A DNA stretch of 64,000 bases from Streptococcus mitis (GTDB taxonomy: Bacteria; Bacillota; Bacilli; Lactobacillales; Streptococcaceae): positions 40,198-104,197 of the forward strand of contig NZ_PKIE01000005.1 in NCBI RefSeq assembly GCF_002860865.1, in the 5' to 3' direction. The notes beneath the pieces were generated by a model, which saw only the letters and a program-made list of their open reading frames with translations, did no database searches and had not been told where the DNA came from. How positions within the stretch are numbered: position 1 is the first letter of the stretch; each line of letters starts with the position of its first letter. Both the position numbers and the translations under genes were made by a program. Positions 49,490 through 58,639 of the stretch are shown one piece after another.

Positions 49490-51583
49490 ATGAATAAGAG
49501 AGGTCTTTATTCAAAACTAGGAATTTCTGTTGTAGGAATTAGTCTTTTAATGGGAGTACCCACTTTGATTCATGCGAATGAATTAAACTATGGTCAACTG
49601 TCTATATCTCCTATTTTTCAAGGAAGTTCATATCAACTGAACAATAAGAGTATAGATATCAGCCCTTTGTTATTAGATAAATTGTCTGGAGAGAGTCAGA
49701 CAGTAGTAATGAAATTTAAAGCAGATAAACCAAACTCGCTTCAAGCTTTGTTTGGCCTATCTAATAGTAAAGCAGGCTTTAAAAATAATTACTTTTCAAT
49801 TTTCATGAGAGATTCTGGTGAGATAGGTGTAGAAATAAGAGACGCCCAAAAAGGAATAAATTATTTATTTTCTAGACCAGCTTCATTATGGGGAAAGCAT
49901 AAAGGACAGGCAGTTGAAAATACACTAGTATTTGTATCTGATTCTAAAGATAAGACATACACAATGTATGTTAATGGGATAGAAGTGTTTTCTGAAACAG
50001 TTGATACATTTTTGCCAATTTCAAATATAAATGGTATAGATAAGGCAACACTAGGTTCTGTTAATCGTGAAGGCAAGGATCATTACCTCGCAAAAGGAAG
50101 TATTGATGAAATCAGTCTATTTAATAAAGCAATTAGTGATCAGGAAGTTTCAACTATTCCCTTGTCAAATCCATTTCAGTTAATTTTCCAATCAGGAGAT
50201 TCTACTCAAGCTAACTACTTTAGAATACCGACATTATATACATTAAGTAGTGGAAGAGTTCTATCAAGTATTGATGCACGTTATGGTGGGACTCATGATT
50301 CTAAAAGTAAGATTAATATCGCCACTGCTTATAGTGATGATAATGGGAAAACGTGGAGTGAGCCAACTTTTGCTATGAAGTTTAATGACTATGAGGAGCA
50401 GTTAGTTTACTGGCCACGAGACAATAAATTAAAGAATAGTCAAATTAGTGGAAGTGCTTCATTCATAGATTCATCCATTGTTGAAGATAAAAAATCTGGG
50501 AAAACGATATTACTAGCTGATGTTATGCCTGCGGGTATTGGAAATAATAATGCAAATAAAGCCGACTCAGGTTTTAAAGAAATAAATGGTCATTATTATT
50601 TAAAACTAAAGAAGAATGGAGATAACGATTTCCGTTATACAGTTAGAGAAAATGGTGTCGTTTATGATGAAACAACTAATAAACCTACAAATTATACTAT
50701 AAATGATAAGTATGAAGTTTTGGAGGGAGGAAAGTCTTTAACAGTCGAACAATATTCGGTTGATTTTGATAGTGGCTCTCTAAGAGAAAGGCATAATGGA
50801 AAACAGGTTCCTATGAATGTTTTCTATAAAGATTCGTTATTTAAAGTGACTCCTACTAATTATATAGCAATGACAACTAGTCAGAATAGAGGAGAGAGTT
50901 GGGAACAATTTAAGTTATTGCCTCCGTTCTTAGGAGAAAAACATAATGGAACTTACTTATGTCCCGGACAAGGTTTAGCATTAAAATCAAGTAATAGATT
51001 AATTTTTGCAACATATACTAGTGGCGAACTAACTTATCTCATTTCTGATGATAGTGGTCAAACATGGAAGAAATCCTCAGCTTCAATTCCGTTTAAGAAT
51101 GCGACAGCAGAAGCGCAAATGGTTGAAATGAGAGATGGTGTGATTAGAACATTCTTTAGAACTACTACAGGTAAGATTGCCTATATGACTAGTAGAGATT
51201 CTGGAGAAACATGGTCAGAAGTTTCGTATATCGATGGAATTCAACAAACTTCATATGGTACACAAGTATCTGCAATTAAATACTCTCAATTAATTGATGG
51301 AAAAGAAGCAGTCATTTTGAGTACACCAAATTCTAAAAATGGCCGTAAGGGAGGCCAATTAGTTGTCGGTTTAGTCAATAAAGAAGATGATAGTATTGAT
51401 TGGAAGTACCACTATGACATTGATTTGCCTTCGTATGGTTATGCATATTCTGCGATTACAGAATTGCCAAATCATCACATAGGTGTATTATTTGAAAAAT
51501 ATGATTCATGGTCGAGAAATGAATTGCATTTAAGTAATGTAGTTCAGTACATAGATTTGGAAATTAATGATTTAACAAAATAA
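49490..51583 (+). CDS. nanB: Sialidase NanB (intramolecular trans-sialidase)
   Basis: 697 residues, the same length as pneumococcal NanB and very close to it as I remember. Signal peptide YSKLGISVVGISLLMGVPTLIHANE; N-terminal lectin-like domain (about 40-230); six-bladed propeller with FRIPTL and the Asp boxes SDDNGKTW, SQNRGESW, SDDSGQTW and SRDSGETW. Secreted without a wall anchor. NanB cleaves alpha2,3-linked sialic acid and releases 2,7-anhydro-Neu5Ac. The following oxidoreductase is the enzyme type that returns this product to Neu5Ac. Confidence 0.96.
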   Translation: MNKRGLYSKLGISVVGISLLMGVPTLIHANELNYGQLSISPIFQGSSYQLNNKSIDISPLLLDKLSGESQTVVMKFKADKPNSLQALFGLSNSKAGFKNNYFSIFMRDSGEIGVEIRDAQKGINYLFSRPASLWGKHKGQAVENTLVFVSDSKDKTYTMYVNGIEVFSETVDTFLPISNINGIDKATLGSVNREGKDHYLAKGSIDEISLFNKAISDQEVSTIPLSNPFQLIFQSGDSTQANYFRIPTLYTLSSGRVLSSIDARYGGTHDSKSKINIATAYSDDNGKTWSEPTFAMKFNDYEEQLVYWPRDNKLKNSQISGSASFIDSSIVEDKKSGKTILLADVMPAGIGNNNANKADSGFKEINGHYYLKLKKNGDNDFRYTVRENGVVYDETTNKPTNYTINDKYEVLEGGKSLTVEQYSVDFDSGSLRERHNGKQVPMNVFYKDSLFKVTPTNYIAMTTSQNRGESWEQFKLLPPFLGEKHNGTYLCPGQGLALKSSNRLIFATYTSGELTYLISDDSGQTWKKSSASIPFKNATAEAQMVEMRDGVIRTFFRTTTGKIAYMTSRDSGETWSEVSYIDGIQQTSYGTQVSAIKYSQLIDGKEAVILSTPNSKNGRKGGQLVVGLVNKEDDSIDWKYHYDIDLPSYGYAYSAITELPNHHIGVLFEKYDSWSRNELHLSNVVQYIDLEINDLTK

Positions 51584-51595
51584 AGGAGAAAAAAC

Positions 51596-52699
51596 ATGGT
51601 TAAATACGGTGTTGTTGGAACAGGATATTTTGGAGCTGAGTTGGCTCGTTATATGCAAAAGAATGATGGAGCAGAGATTACTCTTCTCTATGACCCAGAT
51701 AATGCAGAGGCGATTGCAGAAGAGTTGGGAGCAAAAGTAGCAAGTTCCCTAGATGAGTTGGTTTCTAGCGATGAAGTAGATTGTGTTATTGTCGCAACTC
51801 CAAATAATCTTCATAAAGAACCAGTTATCAAGGCCGCACAACATGGTAAAAATGTTTTCTGTGAAAAACCAATTGCGCTTTCTTATCAAGATTGTCGCGA
51901 GATGGTAGATGCATGTAAAGAAAACAATGTAACCTTTATGGCAGGACATATTATGAACTTCTTCAATGGTGTCCATCATGCAAAAGAACTCATTAATCAA
52001 GGAGTCATCGGAGACGTTCTATATTGTCACACAGCTCGTAATGGTTGGGAAGAACAACAACCGTCAGTATCATGGAAAAAAATTCGTGAAAAATCAGGTG
52101 GTCACTTGTATCACCACATCCATGAGTTGGATTGTGTTCAATTCCTTATGGGTGGCATGCCTGAAACTGTAACCATGACAGGTGGAAATGTAGCCCATGA
52201 AGGTGAAAATTTCGGTGATGAAGATGATATGATTTTTGTCAATATGGAATTTTCTAATAAGCGTTTTGCCTTGTTAGAATGGGGTTCAGCTTATCGTTGG
52301 GGTGAACATTATGTTTTGATTCAAGGAACGAAAGGTGCTATCCGCTTAGACTTATTCAACTGTAAAGGAACTCTTAAGCTAGATGGACAAGAAAGCTATT
52401 TCTTGATTCACGAATCTCAAGAAGAAGATGATGATCGTACTCGTATCTATCATAGTACAGAGATGGACGGAGCAATTGCTTATGGTAAACCAGGTAAACG
52501 TACTCCATTATGGCTATCATCTGTCATTGATAAAGAAATGCGCTATCTGCATGAGATTATGCAAGGAGCTCCAGTATCAGAAGAATTTGCAAAACTATTG
52601 ACAGGTGAAGCTGCTCTAGAAGCAATTGCTACTGCAGATGCTTGTACCCAGTCTATGTTTGAAGATCGCAAAGTAAAATTGTCAGAAATTGTAAAATAA
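51596..52699 (+). CDS. Gfo/Idh/MocA oxidoreductase, probable 2,7-anhydro-Neu5Ac converting enzyme
   Basis: 367 residues. Rossmann GVVGTGYFGAELARYM binds NAD(H); the NVFCEKPIAL motif (EKP) and GGHLYHHIHELDCVQFLMG are Gfo/Idh/MocA hallmarks. Homologues beside trans-sialidase operons (NanOx in Ruminococcus gnavus, YjhC in E. coli) convert 2,7-anhydro-Neu5Ac to Neu5Ac with catalytic NAD+. Being directly after nanB, 12 bases on, argues for the same job. A hairpin lies between it and the lyase gene. Confidence 0.88.
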   Translation: MVKYGVVGTGYFGAELARYMQKNDGAEITLLYDPDNAEAIAEELGAKVASSLDELVSSDEVDCVIVATPNNLHKEPVIKAAQHGKNVFCEKPIALSYQDCREMVDACKENNVTFMAGHIMNFFNGVHHAKELINQGVIGDVLYCHTARNGWEEQQPSVSWKKIREKSGGHLYHHIHELDCVQFLMGGMPETVTMTGGNVAHEGENFGDEDDMIFVNMEFSNKRFALLEWGSAYRWGEHYVLIQGTKGAIRLDLFNCKGTLKLDGQESYFLIHESQEEDDDRTRIYHSTEMDGAIAYGKPGKRTPLWLSSVIDKEMRYLHEIMQGAPVSEEFAKLLTGEAALEAIATADACTQSMFEDRKVKLSEIVK

Positions 52700-52710
52700 A
52701 CATAATGTAA

Positions 52711-52738
52711 AGGGGATGAAAAATTTATTTTCTCCCCT
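52711..52738 (+). other. Intercistronic hairpin ahead of the lyase gene
   Basis: AGGGGA-TGAAAA pairs with TTTTC-TCCCCT around AATTTA. No long T-run follows, so it more likely tunes or protects the message than ends it. Confidence 0.65.
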
Positions 52739-52767
52739 CGTTTCGGAAATAAGTTAGGAGAAAATCT

Positions 52768-53685
52768 ATGTCAGATTTTAAAAAATATGAAGGTGTCATT
52801 CCAGCCTTCTACGCATGTTATGATGATCAAGGAGAAGTAAGTCCAGAGCGTACGCGTGCTTTGGTTCAATATTTCATTGATAAAGGTGTTCAAGGTCTTT
52901 ATGTCAATGGTTCTTCTGGTGAATGTATCTACCAAAGCGTTGAAGACCGTAAGTTGATTTTGGAAGAAGTCATGGCAGTTGCCAAAGGTAAGTTGACTAT
53001 TATTGCCCATGTTGCTTGCAACAATACCAAAGACAGTATGGAACTTGCTCGCCACGCAGAAAGCTTGGGTGTAGATGCTATTGCAACGATTCCGCCGATT
53101 TACTTCCGCTTGCCAGAATACTCAGTTGCTAAATACTGGAACGATATCAGTTCTGCAGCTCCAAAAACAGACTACGTAATTTATAATATTCCTCAATTGG
53201 CAGGGGTTGCTTTGACTCCAAGCCTTTACACAGAAATGTTGAAAAATCCACGTGTCATCGGTGTGAAGAACTCTTCTATGCCAGTTCAAGATATCCAAAC
53301 CTTTGTCAGTCTTGGTGGCGAAGACCACATCGTCTTTAACGGTCCAGATGAACAGTTCCTAGGTGGTCGTCTCATGGGTGCAAAAGCAGGTATCGGTGGT
53401 ACTTATGGTGCTATGCCAGAACTCTTCTTGAAACTCAATCAGTTGATTGCTGACAAAGACTTGGAAACAGCGCGTGAATTACAGTATGCTATCAACGCTA
53501 TCATTGGTAAACTCACTGCTGCACATGGAAATATGTACGGTGTGATTAAGGAAGTCTTGAAGATCAATGAAGGCTTGAACATTGGTTCAGTTCGTTCACC
53601 ATTGACACCAGTAACCGAAGAAGATCGCCCAGTTGTAGAAGCAGCTGCAGCCTTGATTCGTGAAACCAAGGAGCGCTTCCTCTAA
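52768..53685 (+). CDS. nanA: N-acetylneuraminate lyase
   Basis: 305 residues of the DapA/NAL TIM-barrel family. GLYVNGSSGECIYQS (pyruvate site), YVIYNIPQLAGVAL (catalytic Tyr) and RVIGVKNSSMP (Schiff-base Lys). It splits Neu5Ac into ManNAc and pyruvate. The symbol is the E. coli one and is not the pneumococcal sialidase called NanA. SD TAGGAG, and the kinase follows 17 bases later. Confidence 0.95.
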   Translation: MSDFKKYEGVIPAFYACYDDQGEVSPERTRALVQYFIDKGVQGLYVNGSSGECIYQSVEDRKLILEEVMAVAKGKLTIIAHVACNNTKDSMELARHAESLGVDAIATIPPIYFRLPEYSVAKYWNDISSAAPKTDYVIYNIPQLAGVALTPSLYTEMLKNPRVIGVKNSSMPVQDIQTFVSLGGEDHIVFNGPDEQFLGGRLMGAKAGIGGTYGAMPELFLKLNQLIADKDLETARELQYAINAIIGKLTAAHGNMYGVIKEVLKINEGLNIGSVRSPLTPVTEEDRPVVEAAAALIRETKERFL

Positions 53686-53702
53686 TCCATAAGGAGGTAT
53701 TT

Positions 53703-54599
53703 ATGACACACTACGTTGCAATTGATATTGGCGGAACCAACATCAAATATGGTTTGATTGACCAAGAAGGCCAACTTGTTGAATCGCATGAAATGCCAAC
53801 TGAGGCATATAAGGGTGGCCCCCATATCTTACAAAAGACAAAAGATATCGTTGCCAGCTATTTAGAAAAGGGTCCAGTAGCAGGTGTTGCTATTTCTTCT
53901 GCAGGAATGGTGGATCCTGACAAGGGTGAAATCTTCTATGCTGGTCCTCAAATTCCTAACTACGCAGGAACCCAGTTCAAAAAGGAAATCGAGACTAGCT
54001 TTGCGATTCCTTGCGAAATTGAAAATGATGTCAACTGCGCAGGTCTTGCTGAGGCAGTATCTGGTTCAGGCAAGGGAGCGAGTGTGACACTTTGTTTGAC
54101 CATTGGAACAGGTATCGGTGGTTGCTTGATTATGGATGGGAAAGTCTTCCATGGATTTAGCAATTCAGCCTGCGAAGTCGGTTACATGCACATGCAGGAT
54201 GGAGCTTTCCAAGATTTGGCTTCTACGACAGCCTTGGTAGAATATGTGGCAGCAGCTCATAGTGACTCAGTTGATCAGTGGAATGGCCGACGCATTTTCA
54301 AGGAAGCTACTGAAGGAAACAAGATCTGTATGGCTGGCATTGACCGCATGGTAGATTATCTTGGGAAAGGTCTGGCAAATATTTGCTATGTTGCCAATCC
54401 AGAAGTGGTTATTCTCGGTGGTGGTATTATGGGACAAGAGGCAATCCTCAAACCAAAGATCCGCACAGCCTTGAAGGCGGCCTTGGTACCAAGTCTAGCT
54501 GAAAAAACACGATTAGAATTTGCTCATCATCAAAATACAGCAGGTATGTTGGGTGCTTATTATCATTTTATACTCAATGAAAATCAAAGAGCAAACTAG
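53703..54599 (+). CDS. nanK: ROK family kinase, probable N-acetylmannosamine kinase
   Basis: 298 residues. ATP site AIDIGGTNIKYGLID; GTGIGGCLIMDGKVFHG; catalytic Asp in ENDVNCAG. The zinc-binding CXCGXXGC found in most ROK kinases is replaced by EVGYMHMQDGAFQDLAS, so it lacks that zinc finger. It should phosphorylate ManNAc for NanE. The last nine residues (ILNENQRAN) are encoded by a BOX repeat that lies over the end of the gene. Confidence 0.92.
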   Translation: MTHYVAIDIGGTNIKYGLIDQEGQLVESHEMPTEAYKGGPHILQKTKDIVASYLEKGPVAGVAISSAGMVDPDKGEIFYAGPQIPNYAGTQFKKEIETSFAIPCEIENDVNCAGLAEAVSGSGKGASVTLCLTIGTGIGGCLIMDGKVFHGFSNSACEVGYMHMQDGAFQDLASTTALVEYVAAAHSDSVDQWNGRRIFKEATEGNKICMAGIDRMVDYLGKGLANICYVANPEVVILGGGIMGQEAILKPKIRTALKAALVPSLAEKTRLEFAHHQNTAGMLGAYYHFILNENQRAN

Positions 54600-54723
54600 G
54601 AAGCTATCCGTAGGTTGCTCAAAACATTGTTTTGAGGTTGTAGATAAGACTGACGAAGTCAGTAATCATATATCTACGGCAAGGCGAATCTGACGTGGTT
54701 TGAAGAGATTTTCGAAGAGTATC
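54569..54723 (-). repeat. BOX element (reverse orientation) overlapping the end of nanK
   Basis: Reverse complement of the canonical unit: ATACTCAATGAAAATCAAAGAGC (boxC end), AACTAGGAAGCTATCCGTAGG, TTGAGGTTGTAGATAAGACTGACGAAGTCAG (boxB), CTACGGCAAGGCGAATCTGACG (primer site) and GGTTTGAAGAGATTTTCGAAGAGTAT (boxA). Its first 31 bases supply codons for nanK up to the stop. Confidence 0.94.
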
Positions 54724-54733
54724 AATACAAAAC

Positions 54734-54764
54734 AATCCTAGTTTGGTTTAACCAAACTAGGATT
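54734..54764. terminator. Perfect 15-bp hairpin, upstream copy at the toxin-antitoxin module
   Basis: AATCCTAGTTTGGTT-T-AACCAAACTAGGATT, followed by TTTC. Usable on both strands. Its outer 12 bp of stem are the same as in the hairpin on the far side of the toxin-antitoxin genes. Confidence 0.85.
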
Positions 54765-54837
54765 TTCTAATCAAGTTCCCTTGACTTTCTTTATAATTGT
54801 GAGATAATAAAGAAAATATATAAAGGAGTTATATAAA

Positions 54838-55125
54838 ATGTCTATAGCGAATTCAAGTAAAATTGTGACCTTCCAAGCTAATAGAGAATTAGTAAATGAT
54901 GCCATGGAAGTGTTAAAAGAAAAAAATCTCTCTCTTTCATCGGCACTTAGATTATTTTTAAAGAATGTTGCTGTAACAAATGAAGTAGATTTACTTAATG
55001 AAGAGGAATTAGAGAAGGAGTATTTGTTTAGACAATTACAAGCAGAAGTTCAAGAAAGTTATGCCAAGATTGAGGCTGGAAATTACTTGACAGATGAGGA
55101 TGTCGTGACACGCTATGGATTATAA
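54838..55125 (+). CDS. RelB/DinJ-type antitoxin
   Basis: 95 residues. Ribbon-helix-helix N-terminus KIVTFQANRELVNDAMEVLKEKNLSLSSALRLFLKNVA (DNA binding), then an acidic, probably disordered tail (NEEELEKEYLFRQLQAEVQESYAKIEAGNYLTDEDV) that would wrap the toxin. SD AAAGGAG. Overlaps the toxin gene by 11 bases, the usual coupling in RelBE pairs, and likely represses its own promoter. Not recognised as one of the two well-studied pneumococcal RelBE systems. Confidence 0.88.
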   Translation: MSIANSSKIVTFQANRELVNDAMEVLKEKNLSLSSALRLFLKNVAVTNEVDLLNEEELEKEYLFRQLQAEVQESYAKIEAGNYLTDEDVVTRYGL

Positions 55126-55465
55126 AAAATATAGGATTTTGTATTCTCCTAGAGTGATTGATAGTCTGGATAAAATATATCAGTATATAGCAGAGGAAAT
55201 CGGTTCTGTAGAGGCTGCGAGACGAAAAGTGGCGAGTATCAGAAAAGATATTAATCGTCTAGAAATTTTCCCTCAAGCTGGATTTGATGCCGATGAAAAA
55301 TTTGGTAAGAAATTAGACCCTCGCTACCAAACGCGAGGATTGACCTTGAGTAAGGATTACATCGTATTATATACAATTGTTGAGGATACCGTCAGACTTG
55401 CTTATTTACTCCCTTCAAAAAGTGATTACATGAAATTATTTAAGACTAAGTCAAGATACGACTGA
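55115..55465 (+). CDS. RelE/ParE-type toxin
   Basis: 116 residues: YRILYSPRVIDSLDKIYQYIAEEIGSVEAARRKVASIRKDINRLEIFPQAG, then YQTRGLTLSKDYIVLYTIVEDTVRLAYLLPSKSDYMKLF, the RelE/ParE fold with a C-terminal beta-strand pair. The YR-L-LSKDYIVLY segment suggests the plasmid_stabil/ParE side of the superfamily. Target (mRNA on the ribosome, or gyrase) cannot be told. Confidence 0.87.
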   Translation: MDYKKYRILYSPRVIDSLDKIYQYIAEEIGSVEAARRKVASIRKDINRLEIFPQAGFDADEKFGKKLDPRYQTRGLTLSKDYIVLYTIVEDTVRLAYLLPSKSDYMKLFKTKSRYD

Positions 55466-55503
55466 TTCATAATCTTGAAGAGGTATGTTTAGTGATGAAT
55501 AAA

Positions 55504-55534
55504 AATCCTAGTTTGACTCAGCCAAACTAGGATT
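55504..55534. terminator. Hairpin, downstream copy at the toxin-antitoxin module
   Basis: AATCCTAGTTTG / CAAACTAGGATT with a 7-base loop and TTTC, a close copy of the hairpin 770 bases upstream. The regulator gene's stop codon (TCCTAG on the minus strand) lies inside the stem. Confidence 0.85.
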
Positions 55535-56378
55535 TTCTTACACGTTTTTGTCTACGATAGCCATTGAGTTTTTTATTTTCCCAATAGCTGTTAAAGATTT
55601 TCTCCTTGCTTTCACGATTGATTTCCAAAAAATAGGCATAAATCAAATCGATAAAGAAGAGCATAGGAAGTTGAGCGGATATTCGTTGGATGTAGGAGGA
55701 TTGGCTATGGGTGGCTACAAGAACAGTCTCTGTGTAGGCCTGACTATCTTTATTGGGAACACTTGAAAAGAGTACAGTCTTTGCCCCCATCTCCTTAGCG
55801 TCTAATAAACTGTCTAAAATAGAGGGAGTTGTGCCAGAAAGTGAGAAACCGAGTACTAGACAATTCTCATCCATAATACTGGTTGTCCAGGCAAAACCGT
55901 CTTGGTCAGTCAAGGCCTCGCAGACCACACCCAGACGCATGAACCGCAATTTCATTTCACGAGCTACGAGGCCAGAACTCCCTGTTCCGAAGAAGTAGAC
56001 ACGCTCAGCATCTTCGATTAACTGGGCAATTCGTTCTAGTTGGACTTCGTCAATCAAGTCTTGCGTTTGTTCTCTCATATTGCTATAGCTTCTGAGGACT
56101 CGTTTGGTCAGTGGACTGTGCTTGGAGACTTGGTTGGCTTGATTTTCTGCCTGATGTTGGTATTGGAAAATGAATTCTCGGTAGCCAGTAAAGCCACACT
56201 TTTTAGCAAAGCGAGTTAGTGCAGCCTGAGAGATATGTAATTTTTGAGTGACCTGTTGGGAGGAAAGGTCATCTTGAATGGTTTCTGCTTGTAAAAAATA
56301 GCGAGCGATTTCTTGCTCTAGGTCTGTCATTTCTTCAAAATGTGAATCAATGACAGTTGCGATATCTGGTTTGTCCAT
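55527..56378 (-). CDS. nanR: RpiR family regulator, probable nan operon regulator
   Basis: 283 residues. N-terminal HTH (QVTQKLHISQAALTRFAKKCGFTGYREFI) and a C-terminal SIS sugar-phosphate domain (VYFFGTGSSGLVAREMKLRFMRLG; VLGFSLSGTTPSILDSLLDAKEMGA). Such proteins sense phosphosugars, here perhaps ManNAc-6-P. In pneumococci the RpiR-type regulator at this position activates the sialidase operon. It faces the operon from its far end, with the toxin-antitoxin genes in between. Confidence 0.9.
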   Translation of the reverse strand: MDKPDIATVIDSHFEEMTDLEQEIARYFLQAETIQDDLSSQQVTQKLHISQAALTRFAKKCGFTGYREFIFQYQHQAENQANQVSKHSPLTKRVLRSYSNMREQTQDLIDEVQLERIAQLIEDAERVYFFGTGSSGLVAREMKLRFMRLGVVCEALTDQDGFAWTTSIMDENCLVLGFSLSGTTPSILDSLLDAKEMGAKTVLFSSVPNKDSQAYTETVLVATHSQSSYIQRISAQLPMLFFIDLIYAYFLEINRESKEKIFNSYWENKKLNGYRRQKRVRKS

Positions 56379-56538
56379 AGGGAAGGCTCCTTTAAATGAG
56401 TCGTATTGGAAAAAGACTAGATTATTGAACTTTTACATTCATTATAACATATAATATAGGGATGAATAAATAAAAACGTATCTTACTGTAAAAACGAAAA
56501 AAAGCTTCTTGCTTTTCCATAATTTTCTGCTCAAATTA

Positions 56539-56547
56539 TGGTACAAT
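56539..56547 (+). promoter_or_regulatory. Extended -10 promoter of pbp2b
   Basis: TGGTACAAT, an extended -10, 40 bases ahead of the ATG. No convincing -35. Confidence 0.6.
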
Positions 56548-56586
56548 GAAGAGTAAGATTTTAAGTTAGAAATGAGACTGATTTGT

Positions 56587-58629
56587 ATGAGAAAATTTAA
56601 CAGCCATTCGATTCCGATTCGGCTTAATTTATTGTTTTCAATTGTCATTTTACTCTTTATGACCATTATTGGTCGCCTGCTTTATATGCAGGTTTTGAAC
56701 AAGGATTTTTACGAAAAAAAGCTAGCCTCAGCTAGTCAGACCAAGGTCACAACCAGTTCTGCCCGTGGGGAAATCTATGATGCTAGTGGAAAACCTTTGG
56801 TAGAAAATACGTTAAAGCAGGTTGTTTCCTTTACGCGTAGTAATAAAATGACGGCTAAAGACCTGAAAGAAATCGCTAGTCAGTTGCTGGGATATGTGAG
56901 CATCAGTTCGCCAAATTTGACAGAACGCCAGCTGGCTGATTACTATTTGGCTGATCCTGAAATCTATAAAAAAACAGTGGAGGCTCTCCCAAGTGAGAAA
57001 CGCTTGGATTCAGATGGCAATCGCCTATCCGAATCAGAACTGTATAACAATGCGGTCGATAGTGTCCAAACGAGTCAACTAAACTATACAGAGGATGAAA
57101 AGAAAGAAATCTATCTTTTTAGTCAGCTAAATGCCGTTGGAAACTTTGCGACAGGAACCATTGTGACAGATGCTCTGACGGATACCCAGATTGCTCTGAT
57201 TGCCTCTGCTTCGAAACAATTACCCGGCATCAGTATCTCAACTTCGTGGGATCGAAAAGTTTTAGAGACTTCCCTTTCTTCTATAGTAGGTAGTGTATCG
57301 AGTGAAAAAGCTGGTCTCCCAGCGGAAGAAGCAGATGCTTATCTTAAAAAAGGTTACTCTCTAAATGACCGTGTTGGGACCTCTTACCTAGAAAAGCAAT
57401 ACGAGGAAACCTTGCAAGGTAAACGCTCGGTGAAGGAAATTCATCTAGATAAGTACGGAAACATGGAAAGTGTCGAAAATATCGAAGATGGTACCAAAGG
57501 GAATAATATTAAACTGACCATTGATTTAGCTTTCCAAGATAGCGTGGATGACTTGCTGAAAAGTTATTTCAATTCAGAGTTGGGAAATGGTGGGGCCAAG
57601 TATTCTGAAGGCGTGTATGCAGTCGCCCTTAATCCCAAAACAGGTGCTGTTTTATCCATGTCAGGGATCAAACATGACTTGAAAACAGACGAGTTAACAT
57701 CGGATTCCTTGGGAACGATAACCAATGTCTTTGTCCCAGGTTCGGTTGTAAAAGCGGCAACTATTAGTTCTGGTTGGGAAAATGGAGTCTTGTCAGGGAA
57801 CCAGACCTTGACAGACCAACCGATTGTCTTCCAAGGTTCAGCTCCAATTAATTCTTGGTATACTGCCTTTTCTGTGCCAATGCCGATTACGGCGGTTCAA
57901 GCTCTGGAGTATTCATCCAATGCTTATATGGTCCAAACAGCCTTAGGTCTTATGGGGCAAACCTATCAACCAAATATGTTTGTCGGCACCAGCAATCTAG
58001 AGTCTGCTATGGGTAAATTGCGTTCAACCTTTGGCGAATATGGCTTGGGGTCTGCGACTGGGATTGACCTACCAGATGAATCTACTGGATTTATTCCCAA
58101 AGAGTATAACTTTGCCAATTTCATTACCAATGCCTTTGGGCAGTTTGATAACTATACGCCGATGCAGTTGGCTCAGTATGTAGCAACTATTGCAAATGAT
58201 GGTGTTCGTGTGGCTCCTCGTATTGTTGAAGGCATTTATGGTAATAATGATAAGGGAGGACTGGGCGACTTGATTCAGCAACTGCAACCGACAGAGATGA
58301 ATAAGGTCAATATATCCGACTCCGATATGAGTGTCTTGCACCAAGGTTTTTATCAGGTTGCTCATGGGACTAGCGGATTGACAACTGGACGTGCCTTTTC
58401 AAATGGTGCCTTGGTATCCATTAGCGGAAAAACGGGTACAGCCGAAAGCTATGTGGCAGATGGTCAGCAAGCAACCAATACCAATGCGGTGGCCTATGCC
58501 CCATCTGATAATCCCCAAATCGCTGTTGCAGTGGTCTTTCCTCATAATACCAATCTAACAAATGGTGTAGGGCCTTCCATTGCGCGTGACATTATCAATC
58601 TGTATCAAAAATACCATCCAATGAATTAG
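56587..58629 (+). CDS. pbp2b: Penicillin-binding protein 2b, mosaic-type allele with T446A and E476G
   Basis: 680 residues from [17 protein letters not shown] (another ATG lies five codons upstream; this one gives the standard numbering). One N-terminal membrane helix, dimerization domain, transpeptidase with SVVK at 386-389, SSN at 443-445 and KTG at 615-617. It is the essential septal/peripheral transpeptidase. Residue 446 is Ala (GCT) and 476 is Gly (GGT); Thr and Glu are the susceptible residues as I remember, and both changes are linked to reduced beta-lactam affinity. At 427-432 the residues are AFSVPM where I recall QAYGSF. The cluster suggests interspecies recombination. Confidence 0.95.
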   Translation: MRKFNSHSIPIRLNLLFSIVILLFMTIIGRLLYMQVLNKDFYEKKLASASQTKVTTSSARGEIYDASGKPLVENTLKQVVSFTRSNKMTAKDLKEIASQLLGYVSISSPNLTERQLADYYLADPEIYKKTVEALPSEKRLDSDGNRLSESELYNNAVDSVQTSQLNYTEDEKKEIYLFSQLNAVGNFATGTIVTDALTDTQIALIASASKQLPGISISTSWDRKVLETSLSSIVGSVSSEKAGLPAEEADAYLKKGYSLNDRVGTSYLEKQYEETLQGKRSVKEIHLDKYGNMESVENIEDGTKGNNIKLTIDLAFQDSVDDLLKSYFNSELGNGGAKYSEGVYAVALNPKTGAVLSMSGIKHDLKTDELTSDSLGTITNVFVPGSVVKAATISSGWENGVLSGNQTLTDQPIVFQGSAPINSWYTAFSVPMPITAVQALEYSSNAYMVQTALGLMGQTYQPNMFVGTSNLESAMGKLRSTFGEYGLGSATGIDLPDESTGFIPKEYNFANFITNAFGQFDNYTPMQLAQYVATIANDGVRVAPRIVEGIYGNNDKGGLGDLIQQLQPTEMNKVNISDSDMSVLHQGFYQVAHGTSGLTTGRAFSNGALVSISGKTGTAESYVADGQQATNTNAVAYAPSDNPQIAVAVVFPHNTNLTNGVGPSIARDIINLYQKYHPMN

Positions 58630-58639
58630 AAAGGAATTT

